From the NCBI GenBank assembly GCA_947459055.1, contig CANHCG010000146.1, forward strand, positions 1 through 5,470: a stretch of DNA of 5,470 nt. The letters are read 5' to 3'. The stretch comes from Cytophagaceae bacterium. GTDB lineage: Bacteria; Bacteroidota; Bacteroidia; Cytophagales; Spirosomataceae. The position numbers and the translations under genes are program-made. A model generated the notes under the pieces. It was not told where the DNA came from, searched no databases, and saw only the letters and a list, made by a program, of their open reading frames with translations. Positions 1 to 5,270 of the stretch are shown one piece after another (the first letter of the stretch is position 1; each line of letters opens with the position of its first letter).

Positions 1-53
1 AGCTGTAAAGATTCCAATTGATCCTTGAACTCCTTCGCGCTAATTTCTTGCAT
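1..53 (-). CDS. Partial CDS, N-terminus only; possible second rhodanese-like protein
   Basis: An ATG at 53 (minus strand) opens a frame that stays open to the window edge. It gives 17 complete codons, reading MQEISAKEFKDQLESLQ, plus two bases. The start lies only five bases past the stop codon of the rhodanese gene, so it would be the next gene of the same operon. The peptide aligns without gaps to the start of that rhodanese (MEDITIDELKTRMDQGE): M-x-[DE]-I-[ST]-x-x-E-[LF]-K, then a hydrophobic/acidic pair. This is the usual first strand and helix of a rhodanese fold. I infer a paralogous rhodanese-domain protein, but 17 residues cannot prove it, and the catalytic cysteine would lie outside the window. 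No Shine-Dalgarno sequence is seen, as is common in Bacteroidota. Confidence 0.5.
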   Translation of the reverse strand, partial: MQEISAKEFKDQLESLQ

Positions 54-58
54 GGGAA

Positions 59-361
59 TTAATGACCAGCGGCTTGCCAAGCTAACATGCCTCCAATTAA
101 ATTACGGACTTTGCTAAATCCTTCGGATTCTAAATATTCTTTTGCTCGACCTGAACGTGCACCTGACCGACAATGCACAATGAGTTCCACTTCTTTTAAA
201 TCCTCAATTTCATCCAAGCGATCTGATAATTCGCCTAAAGGAATCAATTGCGCCCCGATATTAAATTCATCAAATTCGTATTCTTCGCGCACATCCACGA
301 TGTGAAGAGCTTCGCCCTGATCCATACGTGTTTTTAATTCGTCTATGGTAATATCTTCCAT
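59..361 (-). CDS. Single-domain rhodanese-like sulfurtransferase (100 aa)
   Basis: This is a small cytoplasmic protein consisting of one rhodanese domain, with no signal peptide or membrane segment. Visible family marks are the IVDVREEYEF segment (residues 21-30, CH2A-like), the active-site loop HCRSGARSGRA (63-73) with the candidate persulfide-forming Cys64, and the C-terminal GGMLAW motif (90-95) before the end of the fold. A six-residue loop after the Cys (RSGARS) is the size seen in sulfur-handling rhodaneses of the GlpE/PspE type, rather than the seven-residue loop of Cdc25-like phosphatases. The likely role is sulfane-sulfur transfer or carriage; the donor and acceptor cannot be read from sequence. 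The start ATG at 361 lies four bases after the stop of the PASTA gene, and a second rhodanese-like start follows five bases downstream. The three are probably one transcript. Confidence 0.9.
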   Translation of the reverse strand: MEDITIDELKTRMDQGEALHIVDVREEYEFDEFNIGAQLIPLGELSDRLDEIEDLKEVELIVHCRSGARSGRAKEYLESEGFSKVRNLIGGMLAWQAAGH

Positions 362-365
362 GTGA

Positions 366-1139
366 TTATTGGTTTTCGCCGCCGCCTACGACCCACAAGT
401 CGATGACATCGCCCGGATGGATACTCGTTCCGGTGCAGGTAGCGCAACTTTGTTTAAATACAGAACCCGCCGGTAAGTCGGCCTGGGCTTCATAGGTGAT
501 TTTTCCTACTTTTAAATTCAATCCCGCCAAGATGATATTGACTTCATCCATGGGTTTTCCAATTAAGTCCGGTAATTCCATTTCCACATTGGCTGTTCCG
601 TTTCCGATGTATAAATCCACGGCAGTTCCTTTGGGAATACTCGCGCCTGCTTCTAATTTGCGACCTAGGGCTTGAACTTCGATGACCTCTTTGATGCGTG
701 GGTCATTCACTTCGTGCACAATCCCTTTGCGTAAACCGGCGATGAATAATTGTTGCTCTGCACTGCGAACAGAAAGTCCGACCAGGGTAGGTAATTTGAT
801 CGTTGGCGGTGTTTCCGAATTAATCGTAATGTAGATTTTACGTCCGGATTTAACCAAGGAATTCGGCAAGGGATATTGCGATAGAATAGTCAAAGGAGGC
901 CGATCAGCGGTAAAAGTACAATCGGAAACTTCGTATTCGAGGTCATTAGCCCCGATGATTTCTTCCATTTTTTCGACACTCATTCCTTTTAGGTTGGGCA
1001 CTTTAATCGACTCGCCATGGTGCGTGCTCCAAGGTAAATAGACGAAGAAAAAGCCAAAAAACAAGACGAGAAAGAGCGCCAACAAAATGGCGATGTGCGT
1101 ATAGAGATCTTTCTTGGTTTGAGTAGGAATGATGGCCAT
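366..1139 (-). CDS. Membrane-anchored protein with three PASTA domains (257 aa)
   Basis: The protein has a short cytoplasmic N-terminus, one strongly hydrophobic segment (about residues 15-36), then three extracytoplasmic PASTA repeats at about 44-108, 112-180 and 187-253. Each repeat begins with the typical [VL]P-x-L-x-G-x-[SP] pattern (VPNLKGMSV, LPTLVGLSV, LPDLIGKPM). Each ends with a small beta strand after a G-x-x-[IV] turn (SGRKIYITI, KGTAVDLYI, PGDVIDLWV). PASTA domains in other bacteria bind peptidoglycan fragments or beta-lactams in Ser/Thr kinases and PBPs. Here no kinase or transpeptidase domain is present, so it is a stand-alone envelope protein of the type common in Bacteroidota. 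The third repeat is unusual in carrying Cys232 and Cys235 (CATC). It is probably co-transcribed with the rhodanese gene four bases downstream. The start at 1139 places the hydrophobic helix sensibly near the N-terminus. Confidence 0.88.
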   Translation of the reverse strand: MAIIPTQTKKDLYTHIAILLALFLVLFFGFFFVYLPWSTHHGESIKVPNLKGMSVEKMEEIIGANDLEYEVSDCTFTADRPPLTILSQYPLPNSLVKSGRKIYITINSETPPTIKLPTLVGLSVRSAEQQLFIAGLRKGIVHEVNDPRIKEVIEVQALGRKLEAGASIPKGTAVDLYIGNGTANVEMELPDLIGKPMDEVNIILAGLNLKVGKITYEAQADLPAGSVFKQSCATCTGTSIHPGDVIDLWVVGGGENQ

Positions 1140-1144
1140 AAGAA

Positions 1145-1156
1145 ATCAAATTTGAT
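1145..1156. repeat. Perfect 12-bp palindrome just upstream of the PASTA gene
   Basis: The sequence ATCAAATTTGAT equals its own reverse complement. It lies 6-17 bases before the PASTA-gene start codon (1139, minus strand). Its core CAAATTTG differs by one base from the Bacteroidota -7 element TAnnTTTG, so it could be part of a promoter or an operator, but no TTTG lies at the right distance upstream. AT-rich palindromes of this length can also arise by chance. The sequence is directly visible; its function is unknown. Confidence 0.3.
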
Positions 1157-1166
1157 GCAAGATAGG

Positions 1167-1248
1167 AAAAAAAATCAGCAGTCGATAGCGAGGAGATGTT
1201 TCTGCGCTCATGAACATGAGTGAAAGGCTCCTAGCTAGGGACTGCTGA
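1167..1248 (-). terminator. Long imperfect hairpin plus T8 tract: putative terminator of the DUF1080-oxidoreductase operon
   Basis: Bases 1175-1183 (TCAGCAGTC) and 1240-1248 (GACTGCTGA) form perfect nine-base inverted arms. Pairing continues inward with three mismatches: 1186-1189 with 1234-1237, and 1191-1195 with 1228-1232. The apex is a separate short hairpin, CTCATG-AA-CATGAG, at 1207-1220. Read on the minus strand, the structure begins 18 bases after the oxidoreductase stop codon (1267). It is followed at once by A and then eight T residues (1174-1167), the layout of an intrinsic terminator for that strand. On the plus strand no T tract follows, so it is not bidirectional. The stem is much longer and more irregular than a typical terminator, so it may instead be, or have evolved from, an interspersed palindromic repeat. 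Confidence 0.6.
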
Positions 1249-1266
1249 GAAAAATAGGGCTTGGAA

Positions 1267-2604
1267 CTAGTATTTAAATACTTTATTTCCAGCCATTACT
1301 TCTTGTGTTTTTTCGTCAAAAGTTACGCGTTGACCCGTACGATAAGCCGCATTCGACATAATCGTGGCGATTGAGTGCTGATAACCAGCTTCAATCGGCG
1401 CGTTAGGTGTTTTACGAGAACGAACACATTCCATCCAGTTTTTGATGTGATTGAATGTCAACTGATCTCCACCTGTATTTGCGCTGGTTTCTACCGCGAT
1501 TGCCTCGCCTAACTTCATGCTTGGCAATAAATTTGCCTGCATGCCCATTTCTTTTGCATCACGCTCACGAAGACCGCCGTTTGGAGAAATGGTGTTGGTA
1601 TCCAAATTCAATTCTCCACCATTTGAGTAGTAAATTTCCTTTGTTCCGCCTGCACCGTTTGAGAAACGAGAGGTGAATTGTACTTGGAATCCTTTGGTTG
1701 GATCGTTTAATGGGCCGTAATCAAATACGGTTGTTTGCGTATCAGCATTTACGCGGCCATCGTTCCATTGGTAAATACCTCCATTAGAAACGGCTGAACG
1801 TGGATGTGGCAAGCCGGTGAACCAGTGTACCGTATCGATTTGGTGAGACATCCATTGGCCTGAAATACCGGATGAATAAGGCCAAAATAAGCGATATTCT
1901 AGGTATTTACGAGGATCAAAGGAGTCTTTTGGACGGTTTAATAAGAAACGATTCCAGTCGATATCGGATTCTTTTAAGATTTTAGTGAGGGCTGGGCGTC
2001 TCCAACGGCCAGGTTGGTTTACATTCCACAACAATTCCACCATTTTAATATCGCCAAACTTCCCTGATTTGATAAAATCTTCAGCTGCAAAATAGTTCGT
2101 TCCTGAACGGCGTTGAGATCCGATCTGAACAATTTTACCTGATTCCTTCACGGCTTTTAATACCGCGCGGTTATCTTCCATCGTTTCTGCCAAAGGCTTT
2201 TCGCAATACACATCACAACCCGCTTTTACGGCTTCGATGGTGTGGATGGCGTGTTGGAAATCGGCCGTTGAAATAAATACAGCATCAATTCCTTTGGAGG
2301 CATATAATTCGTCGTTATTCCGATAGGTGGTGATTTTGCTCCCTAATTGGCTTTCATAATAGGCAGCTCCTTCTTCCCGGCGGCGGTTCCATAAATCGGA
2401 TAAACCTACCATCTCAAAGTTCATTTCTTTCGATAATGTTTTAAAAGGAGGTACGTGGGAGGAACGGTGACGGTCTGAAAAACCGACAGCGGCCACGCGC
2501 ACGCGGTCATTGGCTCCTAAAATCTTGCTATAAGATTTTGGGCTAAATGCGAAGGTTCCTAAGGAAGCAAACGCACTCTTTTGGATAAATTCTCTTCTTT
2601 CCAT
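1267..2604 (-). CDS. Tat-exported Gfo/Idh/MocA family oxidoreductase (445 aa)
   Basis: This is an NAD(P)-dependent sugar (or sugar-derivative) oxidoreductase predicted to work outside the cytoplasm. The N-terminus MERREFIQK has the twin-arginine pattern RRxFxxK followed by a short apolar stretch (11-20), but no clear cleavage site. A Rossmann domain spans about 34-160: strand VRVAAVG (35-41), acidic strand end LSD (68-70), and the family EKP motif (135-137) with the catalytic-type lysine Lys136. The C-terminal alpha/beta domain contains WMSHQIDTVHWFTG (251-264), in which His254 and Asp257 match the family's conserved His-x-x-Asp. The length fits exported Bacteroidota members. The dinucleotide loop is atypical, GFSDRH (41-46) instead of GxGxxG. 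The gene lies 18 bases after the two-domain DUF1080 gene and is probably translated from the same mRNA. That pairing favours oxidation of a sugar C3 hydroxyl, although the substrate is unknown. The start at 2604 is supported by the Tat motif lying directly after it. Confidence 0.88.
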   Translation of the reverse strand: MERREFIQKSAFASLGTFAFSPKSYSKILGANDRVRVAAVGFSDRHRSSHVPPFKTLSKEMNFEMVGLSDLWNRRREEGAAYYESQLGSKITTYRNNDELYASKGIDAVFISTADFQHAIHTIEAVKAGCDVYCEKPLAETMEDNRAVLKAVKESGKIVQIGSQRRSGTNYFAAEDFIKSGKFGDIKMVELLWNVNQPGRWRRPALTKILKESDIDWNRFLLNRPKDSFDPRKYLEYRLFWPYSSGISGQWMSHQIDTVHWFTGLPHPRSAVSNGGIYQWNDGRVNADTQTTVFDYGPLNDPTKGFQVQFTSRFSNGAGGTKEIYYSNGGELNLDTNTISPNGGLRERDAKEMGMQANLLPSMKLGEAIAVETSANTGGDQLTFNHIKNWMECVRSRKTPNAPIEAGYQHSIATIMSNAAYRTGQRVTFDEKTQEVMAGNKVFKY

Positions 2605-2622
2605 GTTATATGATAGGTTTAA

Positions 2623-3987
2623 CTATTTTGTGATTTTTCTGATTTTGATGTTTTTGTAAAATACGGAATCGCCGTGTTCTTGGAACAAGATGGCTCCTTC
2701 ATCTTGGCTACCATATCCATCCCATTTCGCGTGCTTGCTATGTGCGACCAATACTTTGAAAATATTGCTTTTGCGCTCGTATTCTAATACTTTGAAGCCA
2801 TTTAACCAATGTTGGACAATGTTGTTTGGATAAACAATAATCCGACCTTGATTCCACTCGCCAATTTTCTTTTGAAAACGCTTATCATTCTTATTTGAAG
2901 GAATGATGTCGTATAGACTTGCTAAGGTCCGATTTCCTACCGTGCCTAATTTCGCATCGGGGTGTTTGTCATCGTCCAATACTTGGTATTCCAAACCGAT
3001 GGCCGACATGCCTGAATTATACGTTTCATTCACAAAATACTTAACGCCTGAGTTCGCACCTTCAGTTAGTTTAAAATCAAATAAGAGTTCAAAAGCTCCG
3101 AATTTCTCGTTCGTTAATATGTCACCACCGTTTCCGGATTCTTTACCGCCTGAACTGTTGACGTGTAATTGGCCTTCTTCAACCGTCCAAACCGCTGGAG
3201 GAGCCGTCGTTTTAAATGCAGAACGGAAACCAGTTAAATCCTTACCATTGAAAAGCATTTTGAATCCCAAGGCTTTTTCTTGCTCTGAAAGGGTATTTAA
3301 TGTGTAGTTTTCAACGGGAGTTACGCTGTCTGTCGGACGAGGTTGCATATCTTTACCTGTTTGAATGCGGATATTTTTCCACATTACCTGTTTGCCAGCC
3401 CGATCATCTTTCCCGATGGCATGTACTTGCAAGGCGATGAATCCAGTTGGAGTTAAATCGTCAATTAAATTCGCCACAGGTACATCATTGATCCAAGTAC
3501 GAATCACACTTCCGATGGCCTCTATGCGGTATTTGTTCCATTCATCCCGTTTAAATGCTTTTTTGGCTGCTGGGTTCATTTCATTTTGGAATAACCAACC
3601 ACGACGAGCTTCGTCGTAGATGCCGCCGGACCAACCGCGATCGGATGGATCGATTTCCACTTGGTAACCATGTACTCGGCCATTATTTACTTCAGGCTTT
3701 GATAAACTACGGATTTGAATGCCGGAATTCATGGAGTTATCCACTTTTAATTCAAGTTCCAAAATGAAATCGCCGTAATCTTTGGCGGTTGCCATGAAGG
3801 AATTCGGGGTATTGGCCACCGTTGTTCCGATAATCACCCCATCTTTAATTTCGTATTTGGCTTGGCCATTTAATTGTTTCCAACCATTGAAGGTCTTGCC
3901 ATCAAATAAAGGCGTCCATTTTTGTGCTTGTGCAGCTAGGGGAAAAAGAAAAGCCGCGAAAATCAAGGAGTAAATTGTTTTTTTCAT
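2623..3987 (-). CDS. Secreted protein with two DUF1080 (3-keto-disaccharide hydrolase-like) domains (454 aa)
   Basis: A Sec signal peptide is clear: MKK, a hydrophobic core to about residue 18, then AQA before Gln22 as likely cleavage point. It is followed by two concanavalin-like DUF1080 domains. Domain 1 (about 24-210) runs from PLFDGKTFNGWK through NSGIQIRS, GYQVEID, WNKYRIEA and HAIGKDDRAG to KNIRIQ. Domain 2 (about 243-452) repeats the order: MLFNGKDLTGFR, NSGVKYFV, EYQVLDD, WNQGRIIV, GAILFQEHGD, KNIKIRK. The domains are diverged, so this is an old duplication, joined by a linker at about 211-242. Family members act on 3-keto glycosides as hydrolases or eliminating lyases; that activity is inferred here. 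It is the first gene of a two-gene operon with a Gfo/Idh/MocA oxidoreductase, the enzyme type that would supply a 3-keto substrate. A promoter-like element lies upstream at 4018-4048. A purely carbohydrate-binding role for one domain is possible. Confidence 0.88.
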   Translation of the reverse strand: MKKTIYSLIFAAFLFPLAAQAQKWTPLFDGKTFNGWKQLNGQAKYEIKDGVIIGTTVANTPNSFMATAKDYGDFILELELKVDNSMNSGIQIRSLSKPEVNNGRVHGYQVEIDPSDRGWSGGIYDEARRGWLFQNEMNPAAKKAFKRDEWNKYRIEAIGSVIRTWINDVPVANLIDDLTPTGFIALQVHAIGKDDRAGKQVMWKNIRIQTGKDMQPRPTDSVTPVENYTLNTLSEQEKALGFKMLFNGKDLTGFRSAFKTTAPPAVWTVEEGQLHVNSSGGKESGNGGDILTNEKFGAFELLFDFKLTEGANSGVKYFVNETYNSGMSAIGLEYQVLDDDKHPDAKLGTVGNRTLASLYDIIPSNKNDKRFQKKIGEWNQGRIIVYPNNIVQHWLNGFKVLEYERKSNIFKVLVAHSKHAKWDGYGSQDEGAILFQEHGDSVFYKNIKIRKITK

Positions 3988-4017
3988 AATTATTTAAAGG
4001 TATCATTGAATTATTTA

Positions 4018-4048
4018 TAAAGATATAATCATTCTTCTTTTACTCAAA
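4018..4048 (-). promoter_or_regulatory. Bacteroidota-type promoter of the DUF1080-oxidoreductase operon
   Basis: On the minus strand, TTTG (4048-4045) is followed after exactly 19 bases by TATCTTTA (4025-4018). This matches the Bacteroidota pattern TTTG / TAnnTTTG in all but the last base of the -7 element. Transcription would start around 4010, leaving a leader of roughly 20-25 bases before the ATG at 3987. No Shine-Dalgarno sequence is visible in that leader, which is AT-rich. The call is based on motif and position only. Confidence 0.5.
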
Positions 4049-4077
4049 TAAATATCTAAATATTAATCTTAATCCAT

Positions 4078-4085
4078 TAAATTTG
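4078..4085 (+). promoter_or_regulatory. Candidate -7 element for the metZ-nuoH transcript
   Basis: TAAATTTG is an exact match to the Bacteroidota -7 consensus TAnnTTTG and ends 18 bases before the metZ ATG, giving a leader of only about 10-15 bases. No TTTG or TTG is found at the expected distance upstream (around 4052-4060), so the -33 half is missing or replaced by an activator. The upstream sequence (about 4049-4077) is AT-rich with short repeats of the TTAATC / ATTAA kind and a small AATAT-CTAA-ATATT inverted repeat at 4051-4064, any of which could be operator sequence. The 116-base divergent region is too short and unstructured for a SAM riboswitch. Confidence 0.4.
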
Positions 4086-4103
4086 TAGATTATTTGAAAA
4101 AGC

Positions 4104-5270
4104 ATGAAAAAACAAACCCAGTCCATTCGCATTCAGGCGGATCGTTCTCATAATCGGGAGCATTCGGTGCCTTTGTATTTAACATCAAGTTTTACGTTTG
4201 AGGATGCGGAGCAGGGGCGCGCCATTTTTGCCGAAGAGCAGGCGGGTAATATTTATTCTCGCTACATGAATCCGAATGTGGATGAATTTGTGGAGAAGAT
4301 GTGTATGCTGGAAAATGCAGAAGATGGGATTGCTTTCTCAACCGGAATGGCGGCGATTTTTGCTTCCATGGCGGGGATTTTACAGACCGGAGATCATGTA
4401 GTGGCCTCGAATGCATTGTTTGGTTCAGCGATTCAGATTTTAACAAAAATAACGGCGAAATGGGGCATTGAATGTACGTTTGTGCCGGGGAATGATTTGT
4501 CCGCCTGGGAAAAGGCGATTCAGCCAAATACCAAATTTATGTTTTGTGAAAGTCCATCGAATCCGGGTTTGGAACTCATTGATTTAGAAGCTTTGGCGAA
4601 ATTGAAAGAGGGGAAAAATATTGTGTTGGCGGTGGACAATTGTTTTGCGACACCTATTTTACAAACCCCGCTTGATTTTGGAGCGGATTTGGTGATTCAT
4701 TCCGCGACGAAATACATCGATGGCCAGGGACGGGTATTAGGGGGTGTGATTTGTGGAAAGAAGGAATACATTCAGGAAATACGTTTTTTTGCGCGTCACA
4801 CAGGTCCTTCCTTATCGCCATTTAATGCATGGGTGTTATCGAAAAGCTTGGAGCTTTTAGATTTACGTATGGAAAAACATTCGAGTAATGCGCAAGCCCT
4901 AGCTGAAGCTTTAGAGGGACATCCAGCGCTGCATGCGGTGAAATATCCCTTTTTACCTTCACATCCACAGTATGATTTGGCTAAAAAGCAGATGAAATAC
5001 GGGGGTGGAATTTTAACAATCGATATCAAAGGGGGATTTGACAAGGTGCTTGCTTTTTCAAAAGAAGTTAAAATTGTATCTATTTCGCCTAATTTAGGGG
5101 ATTCGCGGACGATCATGACGCATCCTGCTTCGACTACGCATTCGAAATTATCTGCGGAGGATAGAGCGGCGGTAGGAATTACGGCAGGATTAGTCCGTAT
5201 TGCGGTTGGCTTGGAGCATATTGATGATTTAAAAGCTGATATTATACACGCCTTGGACGCGATTCGTTAA
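4104..5270 (+). CDS. metZ: PLP-dependent trans-sulfuration enzyme, probable O-succinylhomoserine sulfhydrylase
   Basis: This is a Cys/Met-metabolism PLP enzyme of 388 aa, the usual length for the family, with no signal peptide, so cytoplasmic. Visible marks are YSRYMNP (51-57; Tyr51 and Arg53 hold the cofactor phosphate of the partner subunit), the STGMAAI glycine/serine turn (79-85), DN at 178-179 (Asp178 pairs with the pyridine nitrogen), and SATKYIDGQGRVLGG (200-214) with the Schiff-base Lys203. Near the C-terminus are SLGD-like NLGDSRTIMTHPASTTH (330-346) and LVRIAVGLE (363-371), where Arg366 should bind the substrate carboxylate. The DGQGR-x-x-GG segment after the lysine is typical of MetZ, whereas cystathionine gamma-synthases and lyases usually have an NGHSD-type segment. 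The expected reaction is O-succinyl- (or acetyl-) homoserine plus sulfide to homocysteine. A cystathionine enzyme or methionine gamma-lyase remains possible. The gene is divergent from the DUF1080 operon and directly abuts nuoH. Confidence 0.85.
   Translation: MKKQTQSIRIQADRSHNREHSVPLYLTSSFTFEDAEQGRAIFAEEQAGNIYSRYMNPNVDEFVEKMCMLENAEDGIAFSTGMAAIFASMAGILQTGDHVVASNALFGSAIQILTKITAKWGIECTFVPGNDLSAWEKAIQPNTKFMFCESPSNPGLELIDLEALAKLKEGKNIVLAVDNCFATPILQTPLDFGADLVIHSATKYIDGQGRVLGGVICGKKEYIQEIRFFARHTGPSLSPFNAWVLSKSLELLDLRMEKHSSNAQALAEALEGHPALHAVKYPFLPSHPQYDLAKKQMKYGGGILTIDIKGGFDKVLAFSKEVKIVSISPNLGDSRTIMTHPASTTHSKLSAEDRAAVGITAGLVRIAVGLEHIDDLKADIIHALDAIR

Noticed and set aside
1140..1266. Insertion-sequence remnant or attachment site in the 127-base gap
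   Set aside because: There is an inverted repeat, but no flanking target duplication and no transposase fragment. The T tract and its place after a stop codon fit a terminator better, though a REP-like origin stays open.
2445..2452. Perfect Shine-Dalgarno-like AAGGAGGT on the plus strand
   Set aside because: It lies antisense inside the oxidoreductase gene, and I saw no credible coding frame starting just after it. The minus-strand gene has clear family motifs across this stretch, so the match is due to its codons.
2605..2622. Terminator or promoter between the DUF1080 and oxidoreductase genes
   Set aside because: The gap is 18 bases and shows only a weak ATAG/CTAT pairing with no T tract, so the two genes are better read as one operon.
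2903..3307. 134-codon open frame on the plus strand
   Set aside because: It is antisense to domain 2 and the linker of the DUF1080 gene. Its translation has no recognisable domain and looks like a shadow of the real gene.
3988..4103. SAM riboswitch or other leader RNA before metZ
   Set aside because: Methionine genes often carry one, but the region is only 116 bases, very AT-rich, lacks GC-rich paired stems, and also holds the promoter of the divergent operon.
4192..4527. 111-codon open frame on the minus strand inside metZ
   Set aside because: The translation is low-complexity, rich in Ser/Pro/His, with no family signature, and is antisense to conserved PLP-enzyme motifs.
59..5270. Functional sulfur-metabolism cluster joining the rhodanese and MetZ
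   Set aside because: They are nearly 4 kb apart, on opposite strands and separated by an unrelated operon, so there is no sequence support for co-regulation.
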